Assembly: GCF_007971525.1 (NCBI RefSeq)
Contig: NZ_CP042437.1
Coordinates: forward strand, 434,001 to 498,000
From: Mucilaginibacter ginsenosidivorax
GTDB lineage: Bacteria > Bacteroidota > Bacteroidia > Sphingobacteriales > Sphingobacteriaceae
Direction of reading: 5' to 3'
DNA: 64,000 nucleotides
Numbering within the stretch: the first letter of the stretch is position 1; the number at the start of each line of letters is the position of its first letter. The notes beneath the pieces were generated by a model. That model was given only the letters and a program-made list of their open reading frames with translations, searched no databases and was not told the origin of the DNA. Shown in pieces: positions 8,226 to 18,992 of the stretch. Position numbers and translations under genes: made by a program.

Positions 8226-11200
8226 ATGTGTAAACCTTTACTTTTGCTGATTTTAGCCTCAATCTTTTTCGCCCCGGCAGAAAAGGTGATAGCGTATAGC
8301 CAAATGCTTCATAATGGCCAAAACAATATTGCCGAAGCTTTTTTAACTAAACATAATAATTTCAAGTCAAGTGGTGCCTCTTCAGGTGAACATGGTAAAA
8401 ACAATGCTGTTTTATCGTCTTTTTTTATTGATATCAACTATGATAACACCTTCACCAATGTTGTTAAAAATGCAACCGCAAAATATCCTAAAAACGTAAA
8501 AACCGCGTTTGCCAGTCCCAATATCGTTACCAGTCCCGCAGGTGGTACCATTTCGGCCTGCGTAGGCTCACCATCTGCAAGCACCCAGCAGTTTACTGTT
8601 TCGGGGAGTAATTTGTCTGGCAATATTATGGTTGTGGCGCCAGTCGGATTTGAAGTTTCACTTAACGTTGCCAGCGGATTTGCCAATTTATTAACCATAG
8701 CACCAACAGGCGGGTTGGTTAACAGTAAGATAATATATGTGCGGGCCGCCGCTGGCATTACAGTTGCCAAGCTATCAGGCTATGTAACATTAACCGCAGC
8801 GGGGAGTGCAACAAAAAAAGTAGCCGTTGAAGGTGCGATTTATGCCCTGCCGACTGTCGACCATATATCAGACCTGATTTTCGCCAACGGCGACCTTACT
8901 ACGCCCATAAATTTTACAGGCACCGGCAACACCTTTTATTGGACAAATGATCGGCCAGGAATCGGCTTGCCGGCGAGTGGTGGCGATAACATAGCCCCTT
9001 TTGCTATCGCAAATACCGGATCGAGTCCTGTTGTTGCACACTTAAGCGTTACTTCTCAGAGGGCTAATGTTGCCTATATACCAAATTTTGGTTCAAACAC
9101 TGTTTTGGCGGTTAACACCATTACCAACAAAATTATTGACACGATACCCGTAGGCGCCGATCCTGGCTTTGTTGCCATAAGTCCGGATGGAAAGAAAGCA
9201 TACATTGCAAACATTTCGGGTATAAGCCTTTCTATTATCAACACGCAAACTAACCAGGTAAAGGATATATCGATTTTTGACAATCCTACAGGGGTGATAT
9301 TCAGCAAAGATGGCGCCAGGGCGTATGTTACCGGCGCAAGCGGTTCGTGTACGGTGATAGACGTGGCAAATGACGCCGTACTAACAGCCCTTACTTTCCC
9401 CTCGGGCGGTGCCGGGCTGGCTTTAAGCAACGATGGAAAATGGATTTACGTTGCCACCTTTGCCACCGGAGATGTAAGGGTTTATGATACTGATGATAAC
9501 GCCGAAATTATTAACATCCCGGTTTCGGGAGCGCGTTATGCTGCAACAAGTATGGATGGCGGGAAGATATATGTAACCGGAAGCTACTCTAATAGTGTTT
9601 ACATAATAGACGCTGCTACAAATACCCTCCAGGCAACAATCAGCTTACCTACTGATGCCGAAGGTATTGCAGTAAGCCCGGACGGCAGCCGTATTTACGT
9701 TACCAATCAATCTGCCGGAACCGTTACGGTGATTGACGCCACCAACAATTCAATTATGGCTGCATTACCCGTCGGTAAATCACCCGCGGGGATTTCCATC
9801 ACTCCGGATGGAAAATATGTATATGTGGCCAATGTTGATTCCGGCACGTTATCAATCATCAGAACTTCAGATTATACAGTAACGGCTACTATACCCTGTG
9901 GCCCCTCGCCTCATGCGATAGGTAATTTTATAACGCCCGGCGTGAATACCTGCATCAGTAATCCAACTGATTTTAAGATTACGGTTAATCCCTCGCCTAC
10001 TGCCATTACGCCAGGCCCCGTTGGTGGTCTTATAACAACATGCATCGGCGCTCCTTCAACCAGCACGCAACAATTCACCGTATCCGGCAATAATTTATCC
10101 GGCAATATTACGGCTACATCGCCGGCGGGCTTAGAGATATCATTCAACGAAACCAGCGGCTTTGCTGACATATTAACCATTATACAATCGGGCGGCGCTG
10201 TGACTAATAAAGTTGTTTATGTTCGAGCTAAAGCGTTGAGCACGCCAGCTAACATCTCGGGTTATGTGACATTAAGCACAGCAGGCGCCGCAAACAAAAA
10301 CGTTGCCGTAAGTGGTGTAATTAACGCCCTGCCCACCATCAATACTACCGGTAACCAGATATATAACAATGGCGACGTAACTACTGCAATTACCGTTAAC
10401 GGCACAGGCAACACCTACACCTGGGCCAACGATACTCCGTCTATTGGCCTTGAGGCAAGCGGTGTTGGTGATATACCATCATTCACAGCTGTAAATGCCG
10501 GCGTTGCACCCGTAAAAGCTATTATCACCGTTACACCTTTGTCGGCAGGATATCTATACCTTACCGGTAAAAACAGCGTTATAATGGTAAATGCCGATAA
10601 TAATAAGCAAGCGGAAAATATAAACACATCCGGCCAACCCACAGGGATAGCTGTTAGCCCGGATGGCAGCCTGGTGGCTATTACTGATATCACGTTCAAC
10701 ACGGTTACGCTAATAAATACTACTACCCATAAGGTGGTATCAACTTTTAACAATATTCCATCGCCAATAGGGATATGTTTCTCGTCAGACGGGAAAAAAG
10801 TTTACATAGCCAACGAAAATGCCTTTAATGTTTCTGTTATCGATGTATCTACAGGCACAGTTGAATTACCCATTCATGTAGGCGGGTATCCTTATGGTAT
10901 TGCTGCAAGCGCTGACGGTACAACGGTATACGTTGGCTGTATAGGCGAAAATGCAATAATTGCCATTGACACCAAGACTCGTCAAACAACCCCCATCAAG
11001 GTCAATTTTGGACCTACCGGTATTGCAGTGAGTCCGGATAATAGCCGCGTATATGCCACCAGCGCACAATACAAAGGTTCACTTAAAGTAGTAAATGCGG
11101 CAACAAAATCGGTTATAGCCAATGTCCCTATCGGCGATGTATCTACCGGTATTTGTGTTAGCCCGGATGGTAAACGGGTATATGTTGCCAACACCCGTAG

Positions 11201-14129
11201 CAACAATGTGATGGTGGTAGACGCTGTAATTAATAAAGTAATTGCAACTATTCCCACGGGCAACCATCCCATTGGCGTATCGATAACTCCAGATGGGAAA
11301 TTTGTATATGTAGCTAATCAAGACTCCAATAGTGTGAATATCATCAACACAGCTGATAATTCCATAAGCAATACCATTAGTATAAACGGGCAGCTAAGTA
11401 CGTGCTTAGGTACCTTTTTTGTGCCCGGTACCGGATGTACGGGCACCCCGACCAGGTTTACCATAACTGTAAACGGATCGCCGGCTATTACTGTTGGCGC
11501 TACAACAGGTAGCATATCAGCTTGTATCGGCTCGCCGTCAACGCACACACAACAGTTTACAGTTTCCGGCAGTAACCTATCAGGCGATATAACAGTTAAA
11601 GCACCCTCTAAATTCGAGGTATCGCTAAACCCGAACAATGGGTTTGCAAATTCGGTAATCATTGTTCAAACCAGCGGCAAGGTAACTAACAGGGTGGTTT
11701 ACGTTCGCGCGGCGGCATCAGACCTGGCGGGGAATATTTCTGATAACGTCATACTCTATTCTGTAGGGTTGCCGGATATGCAAGTGGCAGCAAACGGAGT
11801 AATTCAAGCCTTACCAATCGTCAATCAAATAACTGATCAAAGTTTTAACAATGGCGAGACAACCAATGCCATTAGTTTTACCGGAACAGCTTCTACCTAC
11901 ACCTGGACTAATGACAGCCCCTCAATTGGTTTGCCGGCTAACGGCAGCGGCAACATTCCAGCGTTTACGGCCATTAATAACGGCAAAACCGTACTTACTG
12001 CCATCATAACAGTTATACCATCAGATCCATCGTGTAGTGGCAATTCTATCACCTTCAAAATTAACATCAACCCTCCCACTCCGTCTTTAATAACTGGCTC
12101 TTTAACCGGTAATATAACCGCATGCCAGGGATCGCCGTCTGTTAGCCCTAATATCCAGCAATTCACCGTTGCAGGCACCTTCCTGACAGGCAATGTTCAG
12201 ATAACGGCACCTGCAAAATTCGAAGTGTCGCTAAGTCCAAACAGCGGCTTTGCAAATTCCATAGTCATCGTTCAAACGAATGGCACGGTAACTAACAAAG
12301 TGGTTTATGTTCGTGCAATAGCATCAAGCCAGCCGGGTAATTTTTCAGACAACGTGATACTCTCCTCTGCCGGAGTGCAGGATAAGCAAGTTGCCGTAAA
12401 CGGGGTGATCCATGCCTTGCCAGTCGTAAATCAAGTAACTGATCAAAGTTTTAACAATGGCGAGACAACCAATGCTATTAGTTTTACCGGAACAGCTACC
12501 ACCTACGCATGGACTAACGATAGCCCCTCAATTGGTTTGCCCGCCACCGGAAGCGGCGATATCCCAGCGTTTACGGCCATCAATAACGGCCAAACTGTAC
12601 TTACTGCGATCATAACAGTTATACCATCAGATGCATCGTGTACTGGCAATGCTATCACTTTCAAAATTAACATCAACCCTCCCATTCCATCGTTGACAAT
12701 TAGCCCATTAACCGGTAGTATAACTGCATGCCAGGGATCGCCGTCTGCCAGCCGTAATGTTGAGCAGTTCACCGTTACAGGTACATACCTGTCCGGCGAT
12801 ATTCAGATAACAGTGCCTGTAGATTTCGAGATATCGGTTAATCCCAATGTTGGGTATGCCAATAAGCTAACGCTTGTGCAAACCTCCGGCAAAGTTAGCA
12901 GTACCATTATTTATGTACGTTCTTCGGTTATAGCATCTGTCGGTAATATTTCAGGGCTTATTACCATATCCTCTGTGGGTGCATCCAGCCAAACTGCTAA
13001 CGTAACCGGCACCATCAATGCACTGCCCGTGGTCAACCAGATATCACCGCTAATTTTTAACAATGGTACAGCTACAACGGCCATAAACTTCAGGGGTACC
13101 GCTGCTACTTATACATGGACAAATGACACACCAGGCATAGGCTTGCAGGCCAGCGGCACAGGTGATATACCTACCTTTACGGCTGTCAATAACTTAACAA
13201 CTGCAATTACCGCCATTGTAATAGTGACGCCATCAAACGGACCATGTACAGGTCCCCCTGTTATTTTCAAAATTACTGTAAACCCTACGCCTGCGCCGGC
13301 TATTACAGCTGTAAGTAACTTATCGCCGCTCAGCACCATTTATGGCAGGGTATCCGCTTCAGGCACTTTCGATGTATCAGGAGATAACCTTGTATCAGCC
13401 ATAACTATCACCCCGCCTACAGGTTTTGAAGTGAGTAACGATGGTATTAATTTTAAAAACACGGCCATCATAGGAGGTCCAGGAACGCTTATCACTACTA
13501 CTGTTTACATTAGGCTTGCAAAAACTACCATTGTTGGCAATTACGCCGGTAATATCATACTAACGTCCAATGGATTGACAAACAACCTCATTATGCCAAA
13601 CAGCACCGTTTTACCTGCCTCGATGACCGTCACAGCAGATAACAAAACGCGCCCATTTCAATCAAAAAACCCTCCTCTTACGATTACTTACGGCGGTTTT
13701 GTAAATAACGAAAATGAGTTCAACCTCATAAAAAAACCTGAAGTACAAACAATCGCTACATTTGCTTCGGCTGTTGGGGAATATGCCATTTCCTTTACAG
13801 GCAAGGCAGAATCCCCTAACTATAGTTTCACGTATGTTCCTGGAGTACTTACCATAACATCCACAGCAGTTGTTGTGGTTAACACGTTCACACCCAACGG
13901 CGATGGAACAAACGATACATGGGCAATAAAGCACATTGAATCCTACCCAAATTGTATTGTCAACGTATTCAACCGGCTGGGCGCTAAGGTATTTTCGTCC
14001 ATTGGCTATGGCGAACAGTGGGACGGCAAGTCAGGCGGAGGCCCGGTGCCCGTGGGCACCTATTATTATACCATTAATCTTAACGACGGATCGCCGGTTA
14101 AGGCGGGATGGGTAGCGATAATCAGGTAA
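8226..14129 (+). CDS. Giant secreted YVTN beta-propeller protein with type-B T9SS sorting domain
   Basis: A 1967-aa exported surface protein. It has an N-terminal signal peptide (MCKPLLLLILASIFFAPAEKVIA). The body alternates about 95-residue Ig-like modules (C-GSPS-QQFTV-G--LSG-I at nt ~8560, ~10040, ~11515, ~12120, ~12725, a variant at ~13330) with PKD-like modules (FNNG--T-AI-F-GT--TYTWTNDTPSIGL). Two propellers of seven or so YVTN blades (SPDG-xxx-YVAN) lie near residues 280-570 and 775-1070. An MBG-type domain near 1795-1875 precedes the C-terminal CHU_C domain (NTFTPNGDGTNDTWAIK ... VPVGTYYYTINL ... GWVAIIR), the sorting signal of the type IX secretion system. Likely adhesive or envelope-associated; the ligand is unknown. 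Monocistronic by context. Confidence 0.9.
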   Translation: MCKPLLLLILASIFFAPAEKVIAYSQMLHNGQNNIAEAFLTKHNNFKSSGASSGEHGKNNAVLSSFFIDINYDNTFTNVVKNATAKYPKNVKTAFASPNIVTSPAGGTISACVGSPSASTQQFTVSGSNLSGNIMVVAPVGFEVSLNVASGFANLLTIAPTGGLVNSKIIYVRAAAGITVAKLSGYVTLTAAGSATKKVAVEGAIYALPTVDHISDLIFANGDLTTPINFTGTGNTFYWTNDRPGIGLPASGGDNIAPFAIANTGSSPVVAHLSVTSQRANVAYIPNFGSNTVLAVNTITNKIIDTIPVGADPGFVAISPDGKKAYIANISGISLSIINTQTNQVKDISIFDNPTGVIFSKDGARAYVTGASGSCTVIDVANDAVLTALTFPSGGAGLALSNDGKWIYVATFATGDVRVYDTDDNAEIINIPVSGARYAATSMDGGKIYVTGSYSNSVYIIDAATNTLQATISLPTDAEGIAVSPDGSRIYVTNQSAGTVTVIDATNNSIMAALPVGKSPAGISITPDGKYVYVANVDSGTLSIIRTSDYTVTATIPCGPSPHAIGNFITPGVNTCISNPTDFKITVNPSPTAITPGPVGGLITTCIGAPSTSTQQFTVSGNNLSGNITATSPAGLEISFNETSGFADILTIIQSGGAVTNKVVYVRAKALSTPANISGYVTLSTAGAANKNVAVSGVINALPTINTTGNQIYNNGDVTTAITVNGTGNTYTWANDTPSIGLEASGVGDIPSFTAVNAGVAPVKAIITVTPLSAGYLYLTGKNSVIMVNADNNKQAENINTSGQPTGIAVSPDGSLVAITDITFNTVTLINTTTHKVVSTFNNIPSPIGICFSSDGKKVYIANENAFNVSVIDVSTGTVELPIHVGGYPYGIAASADGTTVYVGCIGENAIIAIDTKTRQTTPIKVNFGPTGIAVSPDNSRVYATSAQYKGSLKVVNAATKSVIANVPIGDVSTGICVSPDGKRVYVANTRSNNVMVVDAVINKVIATIPTGNHPIGVSITPDGKFVYVANQDSNSVNIINTADNSISNTISINGQLSTCLGTFFVPGTGCTGTPTRFTITVNGSPAITVGATTGSISACIGSPSTHTQQFTVSGSNLSGDITVKAPSKFEVSLNPNNGFANSVIIVQTSGKVTNRVVYVRAAASDLAGNISDNVILYSVGLPDMQVAANGVIQALPIVNQITDQSFNNGETTNAISFTGTASTYTWTNDSPSIGLPANGSGNIPAFTAINNGKTVLTAIITVIPSDPSCSGNSITFKININPPTPSLITGSLTGNITACQGSPSVSPNIQQFTVAGTFLTGNVQITAPAKFEVSLSPNSGFANSIVIVQTNGTVTNKVVYVRAIASSQPGNFSDNVILSSAGVQDKQVAVNGVIHALPVVNQVTDQSFNNGETTNAISFTGTATTYAWTNDSPSIGLPATGSGDIPAFTAINNGQTVLTAIITVIPSDASCTGNAITFKININPPIPSLTISPLTGSITACQGSPSASRNVEQFTVTGTYLSGDIQITVPVDFEISVNPNVGYANKLTLVQTSGKVSSTIIYVRSSVIASVGNISGLITISSVGASSQTANVTGTINALPVVNQISPLIFNNGTATTAINFRGTAATYTWTNDTPGIGLQASGTGDIPTFTAVNNLTTAITAIVIVTPSNGPCTGPPVIFKITVNPTPAPAITAVSNLSPLSTIYGRVSASGTFDVSGDNLVSAITITPPTGFEVSNDGINFKNTAIIGGPGTLITTTVYIRLAKTTIVGNYAGNIILTSNGLTNNLIMPNSTVLPASMTVTADNKTRPFQSKNPPLTITYGGFVNNENEFNLIKKPEVQTIATFASAVGEYAISFTGKAESPNYSFTYVPGVLTITSTAVVVVNTFTPNGDGTNDTWAIKHIESYPNCIVNVFNRLGAKVFSSIGYGEQWDGKSGGGPVPVGTYYYTINLNDGSPVKAGWVAIIR
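11813..12670 (+). repeat. Near-identical 606-bp internal repeat in the giant surface protein gene
   Basis: The PKD-like module beginning near 11829 recurs at about 12435 (for example the run GATCAAAGTTTTAACAATGG occurs at 11835 and 12441, period 606 bp = 202 codons). Long identical stretches, including many silent positions, point to recent duplication or gene conversion, unlike the other, more diverged modules. Confidence 0.85.
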
Positions 14130-14480
14130 AATGAACTGTTAACGCGAGTATATCGAGAGAACTTCAAAAGAGGAATCTTACTATCCCCTCCTTCATTTTA
14201 CCGATAATGTTACTATTTGTACACGTCTTGAAATAAACACTACAAGCAATGATATTGCTTAAGCAAGCTGTTGAAAATATGCTTAAACATTACGGCGGCT
14301 TCATCACAATACTTCAAAACGGTATTTGCCTAAACCCTTACGTGTTATCTTCGGGATTTATTTAACCACGTTGTTTCAAAATGCTGCGTATAAACGTACG
14401 GGGTATCGGGCCTTGATAATTATTTAATATTTATTCAAGGTCAAACATCAATATTCGTTCGTTATATTTAAAATATCGTT

Positions 14481-14488
14481 TACTTTAG
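14481..14488 (+). promoter_or_regulatory. Possible -7 box (TACTTTAG) upstream of the capsule locus
   Basis: One mismatch from TAnnTTTG, about 140 bp before the Wzi-like gene. The interval 14130-14624 is otherwise AT-rich leader DNA without a supportable gene or clear terminator, so a long 5' leader for the polysaccharide operon is plausible. Confidence 0.3.
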
Positions 14489-14624
14489 CCCTATTAAATG
14501 TTAAACTGTTAGCAATAGAATCTTTTTTTAATAGATAATGAAATATTAAATCAAAAAAAATGTTATAATGCTAATTGAAGTAGTTTCCGATCCGTCGAAA
14601 AAAAAATAATAATTTATAAATATT

Positions 14625-16319
14625 ATGCTGCCTACTACCTACACCTTATCTTTAAAAAAAACATTGTTAATAATTTCCCTATCCTCCATTACTGCACTGC
14701 GAAGTTATGCGCAAACTGTTTCCGTTGGTTCTTATACTGAGGATGTTGCACGCAGGGAGCAAATTTTGGGAAAGAACAACAATCCATTTTCTTTCACTAT
14801 TCGCCCTGTAAACAGTCATTGGAGCAGTGATGGGGCAGACTCCGTAATTCAGAAAATGGTGGGAAGTAATCAATATGCAAAATTCACTTTCATGGGTATT
14901 CCATCAGGAATACAAGCACTGCCTTTTAATTGGCTAAATGAGTATAACCTTAAAAGGCCATATGGATATAACAATGGCTCGTTGTATCCTAACGCTGGCT
15001 ATCAAACTATGGTCAGCGGAGGTTTTTTACTGAGGGCGGGCATCCTAAACATACAGGTTAAACCAGAATTAGTTTACGCCCAAAACAAAAGGTTTGACAC
15101 TTTTGCTGATGCACAGTCGGCCAATAATTCTCCCGCGCTTATGGCTGCGTATTTTAGCACAATAAACGGCATCGATGCTCCTGAAAGATTTGGAAATAAT
15201 GCTATAAAACATTTGTACCCGGGACAATCTAAAATAACACTAAATTATAAGGGCGTTGAAGCAGGTGCATCAACAGAAAATTTATGGTGGGGCCCCGGTA
15301 TAAAAAACTCCATTATGATGAGTAACTCGGCGCCCGGCTTTTTGCACTGGACATTTAATTCGGCAAAACCCCTTAAAACGATAATAGGCTCGTTTGAATG
15401 GCAATTGATAGGCGGAAGCTTAAAACAATCAGGCTTTGCGCCCGATGATGTAAGTAAGTTAATTTATGGCAGCAACCTATATAGCGCAAAACCTAAGGTT
15501 ACCCGTTACGCTTCTGCCTATACCATTAACTGGCAGCCTAAGTGGTTAAAAGGGCTGTATTTAGGAGTAAGCAGCTATACTTATATGGATAAGGATTCTA
15601 TGTATAATAAAAAAAACATAGTTAAAAAATTATTCCCGGTAATTACAGGCTCGTCCCTGGCAGCAAATGACGTTAACAATGCAACAAAGGGCGATGGACA
15701 AGACTTTGCTTATGCGTTTAACATCAGACAACTTTTACCACTTTACCAGGCCGAAATTTATTTTGAATGGGCACGAAACGACAGATCGGCCAATGCCAAT
15801 GATTTTATTCAAGACCCGGGTCATTCGTCGGCCTATACGCTGGGCGGCAGGAAACTATTTGAGTTAGGAAATGATACCTATTTGCAATTGAAAACCGAAA
15901 TAACTTCCCTTCAAAGGTCACCCAGCTTTTTGGTAAGAGACGAACCAACCTGGTACGAACATCTTCAAAGCCCCAGAGACGGATATACAAACAACGGACG
16001 TTATATTGGCGCCGGCATTGGGCCCGGAGGAAGTAGTTTTGTGCTGGATGTCAGCTATTTAAAACAAATAAATTCTTATGGTGTTATACTCGAAAGGCAA
16101 TTACATAACGATGATTTGTATTACAGTGCATTTGCGGGCACTGGTACTTACAACTTGCATTGGGTTGATCTTTCGAGCACCTTTTACAGCAATGTTAAAT
16201 TAAAAAGATACCTTATCTCGGCAGCAATTTCGCCGGTTTACTCCTTGAATTACGAATATAAAAATGGTGATAGCTTCAATTTACATGCAAGAATTAACGT
16301 CACTTACTTTTTCAACTGA
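14625..16319 (+). CDS. Capsule assembly Wzi family protein
   Basis: A 564-aa outer-membrane beta-barrel protein of the Wzi family, which anchors or organises exported capsule at the cell surface. It has a signal peptide ending RSYAQ (about residue 30), then alternating amphipathic strands throughout, and the family's conserved centre with TENLWWGPG, NSIMMSNSAPGF, and FEWQLIGG (about residues 218-265), finishing in a barrel-like aromatic C terminus (INVTYFFN). It is the first gene of the + strand polysaccharide locus, 152 bp ahead of the SLBB export gene, which has its own -7 box. Confidence 0.87.
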   Translation: MLPTTYTLSLKKTLLIISLSSITALRSYAQTVSVGSYTEDVARREQILGKNNNPFSFTIRPVNSHWSSDGADSVIQKMVGSNQYAKFTFMGIPSGIQALPFNWLNEYNLKRPYGYNNGSLYPNAGYQTMVSGGFLLRAGILNIQVKPELVYAQNKRFDTFADAQSANNSPALMAAYFSTINGIDAPERFGNNAIKHLYPGQSKITLNYKGVEAGASTENLWWGPGIKNSIMMSNSAPGFLHWTFNSAKPLKTIIGSFEWQLIGGSLKQSGFAPDDVSKLIYGSNLYSAKPKVTRYASAYTINWQPKWLKGLYLGVSSYTYMDKDSMYNKKNIVKKLFPVITGSSLAANDVNNATKGDGQDFAYAFNIRQLLPLYQAEIYFEWARNDRSANANDFIQDPGHSSAYTLGGRKLFELGNDTYLQLKTEITSLQRSPSFLVRDEPTWYEHLQSPRDGYTNNGRYIGAGIGPGGSSFVLDVSYLKQINSYGVILERQLHNDDLYYSAFAGTGTYNLHWVDLSSTFYSNVKLKRYLISAAISPVYSLNYEYKNGDSFNLHARINVTYFFN

Positions 16320-16410
16320 TTGATATAGTTGTTGTTATTTGTCGTTTTTTGAGATGGAATTAACTTTTAACTAAAAAAACATCATCGTTCTTAATAATCT
16401 CAATTTAGTT

Positions 16411-16418
16411 TACTTTTG
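16411..16418 (+). promoter_or_regulatory. -7 box TACTTTTG for the polysaccharide export operon
   Basis: Exact match to TAnnTTTG, 54 bp before the export gene ATG (16472). A clear TTTG -33 element was not found. It suggests that the export operon can start independently of the Wzi-like gene. Confidence 0.5.
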
Positions 16419-16471
16419 CAAAATAGTATCGCCTACTCCAATATTATATTAATTGCCTTTAATGGTTACTT

Positions 16472-18952
16472 ATGAATAAATTTCGCCTTCGTCTGTTTTT
16501 AATTGGTTTCACCATTTTTTGTTGTTCAGCTAAATTTGTTTCTGCTCAAACCAATCTGCAAAATATATCATCAATCAACGTCGACGATGTTTCAGATCAA
16601 CAGTTGACCCAGGTGCTGCAACAAGCCCAAAATGCCGGGTTAAGCGATGCTGATTTAATACAGCAGGCACAAAACAGGGGCATGTCGGCAGGCCAGGCGC
16701 AAAAATTACAATCGAGGATAAAGAATATTCGCAGTAAATCGGGTGTATCGCAATCAAACACGGCGGATACTACCGCCGCCCAGGGAACGCGACAACTTAA
16801 CTACCAACCCGATAACAGTGACACGTCATCAGTACATAAGGATATATTTGAAGGGCTTAAACCGAAAATTTTCGGGGCCGATATTTTTAAAAACAAAAAC
16901 AATTCATTTGAGCCAAACCTTAAGCTGGCTACCCCGGTAAATTACATTGTTGGGCCTAATGATCAGCTCAACATCAATGTTTATGGCAGCTCATTAGTAA
17001 ACTGGAAACTTGAAGTGTCTCCCGAAGGCAATATCAATATACCAGGTGTAGGTGTTTTAAATGTTGGTGGCAAAACTATTGAGCAAGCTACCTTAGCCAT
17101 AAAAAGCAGGCTTGCTGCAAATAACTATGCAGTTGGCCGTGGCACAAGCGTTCAGGTTACCCTGGGAAACATCAGGAGCATAAAAGTAATTATTATTGGG
17201 CAGGTGGCCAAGCCTGGTACCTATACCCTATCATCGCTCGCAACGGTTTTCAACGCGCTTTACATGGCCGGTGGCCCAACTGATAATGGCACTTTAAGGC
17301 AAATTGAAATAATCAGGAACAACCGCATTATAAGGCATCTTGATGTTTATGATTTCCTGGTGAAGGGAGATCAAAAAAACAATATCGCTTTGCAGGATCA
17401 GGATATTGTGCGTGTACCTACGTATAGAACAAGAGTTGAATTGACCGGGCAGGTAAAAATCCCGGCATTATTCGAAGTTTTGCCGGGCGAAAGTTTGGAC
17501 GACATCATAAACTATGCAGGCGGCTTTACCGATAGCGCCTATACTGCACGCATAAAGGTTTCGCAGATAAGTGACCAGCAAAGGAAAATAACGGATGTTG
17601 TAGAAGCTGATTATAAAAACTATATACCGCTGAGAGGGGACAAATACACTATTGAATCGGTTATCAACCGTTTTGAAAACAGGGTTGCTATTTACGGAGC
17701 CGTTTTTAAGCCTGGCGAATACGAGCTGCAAAACGGCTTAACTTTAAATCAGTTAATTGAGAAAGCAGCAGGTTTAAAAGAAGATGCCTTTACAGATAGG
17801 GGTACAATTACACGCCTAAAACCTGATAACAGCACCGAGATGATAGGTTTTAACGTAAAAGATGTGATTAATAAAACAGTCACTATCCCGTTACAGCGTG
17901 AAGACGTTATTAACATATCATCTATTTTTGATTTGCGTGATAAATATATAGTTATTATTAACGGCAGTGTACGGAGGCCTGGAAAGTTTGCGTTCTCTGA
18001 AAACATGAAAGTAGAAGATCTTATTTTGAAAGCGGGTGGCTTTGCAGAGGGCGCCAGCACCAGGCGAATTGAAGTAGCCAGGAGAATTTCTGATGCCGAT
18101 CCGTCATCAAAAAGCAGTGCTGTGGCACAAGTTTTTAGTGTAAATATCGATGGCCCGTTAAAGCCGAATGATGCTAATTTTGTTTTGAATCCATTTGATA
18201 TCGTATCTATATATAGTTTGCCGGGCTACGAAAAACAAAAAACAGTTAAAGTTGAAGGTGAAGTATTATACCCTGGATCGTACACCATTAAGAGCAAAAA
18301 CGAAAAAGTATCTGACCTGATTGCGCGGGCTGGTGGGCTAACTGCATCGGCAGATGTTGAAGGCGGCTCATTAAAAAGAGAAAATATTGCCATATTGGGT
18401 ATTGATAAAAACAAGGCAGATACTGCAGCCCTGACGCTGGAACGGGCAGCGATGGCAAACAGGCTTAAAAGAACTTATAAGGATTCCACAACAAATGCCG
18501 ATGCGCAGCAACGCAATAACTACGTAGGGATTGATCTTGGCACAATTTTAAAAACGCCAGGCTCAAAAGGCGATTTATTGCTGGAAGATGGCGACATTTT
18601 ACGGGTACCTAAACAGCAACAAGTTGTTCGTGTTAACGGCCAGGTGCTTTATCCAAGTGCGGTAGTTTATGATAGTTCAAAATCGTTTAATGATTTTGTA
18701 TCTAACGCCGGAGGCTACAGTCCGGAGGCGCTCCGAAGAGGGGCCTACATTGTATATCCTAATGGGACTGTAAAGGGTACCACGAAATTTTTATTCTTTA
18801 ACAATCACCCGTCGGTAAAACCAGGGAGTGAAATTTATGTACCCAAAAAACCGGCTTCTAAAGGCAATTCGCTGCAAACCATTTTAGGCTTAACAACGGG
18901 GTTAGCTTCCATAGGTGCAATTATTTTGGGGATACTGACACTGAGTAAATAA
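16472..18952 (+). CDS. Polysaccharide export protein with six SLBB domains (Wza-like)
   Basis: The outer-membrane/periplasmic export component of a capsule or exopolysaccharide machine. A signal peptide (to about residue 25, SAKFVSAQ) precedes a Gln-rich linker, then the Poly_export domain with YIVGPNDQLNINVYG (about 155-240) and six SLBB domains starting near residues 239, 320, 403, 491, 588 and 718, each with the G-V--PG-Y/F...AGG pattern (NGQVLYPSAVVY in the last). A C-terminal transmembrane helix lies at about 800-824. At 826 aa it is much longer than enterobacterial Wza (about 380 aa), as is usual for Bacteroidota homologues. The chain-length gene follows after 40 bp. Confidence 0.93.
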   Translation: MNKFRLRLFLIGFTIFCCSAKFVSAQTNLQNISSINVDDVSDQQLTQVLQQAQNAGLSDADLIQQAQNRGMSAGQAQKLQSRIKNIRSKSGVSQSNTADTTAAQGTRQLNYQPDNSDTSSVHKDIFEGLKPKIFGADIFKNKNNSFEPNLKLATPVNYIVGPNDQLNINVYGSSLVNWKLEVSPEGNINIPGVGVLNVGGKTIEQATLAIKSRLAANNYAVGRGTSVQVTLGNIRSIKVIIIGQVAKPGTYTLSSLATVFNALYMAGGPTDNGTLRQIEIIRNNRIIRHLDVYDFLVKGDQKNNIALQDQDIVRVPTYRTRVELTGQVKIPALFEVLPGESLDDIINYAGGFTDSAYTARIKVSQISDQQRKITDVVEADYKNYIPLRGDKYTIESVINRFENRVAIYGAVFKPGEYELQNGLTLNQLIEKAAGLKEDAFTDRGTITRLKPDNSTEMIGFNVKDVINKTVTIPLQREDVINISSIFDLRDKYIVIINGSVRRPGKFAFSENMKVEDLILKAGGFAEGASTRRIEVARRISDADPSSKSSAVAQVFSVNIDGPLKPNDANFVLNPFDIVSIYSLPGYEKQKTVKVEGEVLYPGSYTIKSKNEKVSDLIARAGGLTASADVEGGSLKRENIAILGIDKNKADTAALTLERAAMANRLKRTYKDSTTNADAQQRNNYVGIDLGTILKTPGSKGDLLLEDGDILRVPKQQQVVRVNGQVLYPSAVVYDSSKSFNDFVSNAGGYSPEALRRGAYIVYPNGTVKGTTKFLFFNNHPSVKPGSEIYVPKKPASKGNSLQTILGLTTGLASIGAIILGILTLSK

Positions 18953-18992
18953 CAAATTATTCATAATTGTTTTATAAGTTACATAGCATTAC

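Noticed and set aside
8438..13934. Many long frames antisense to the giant surface protein
   Set aside because: They mirror its repetitive Thr/Gly/Asn-rich modules; all are out of phase with real coding signals.
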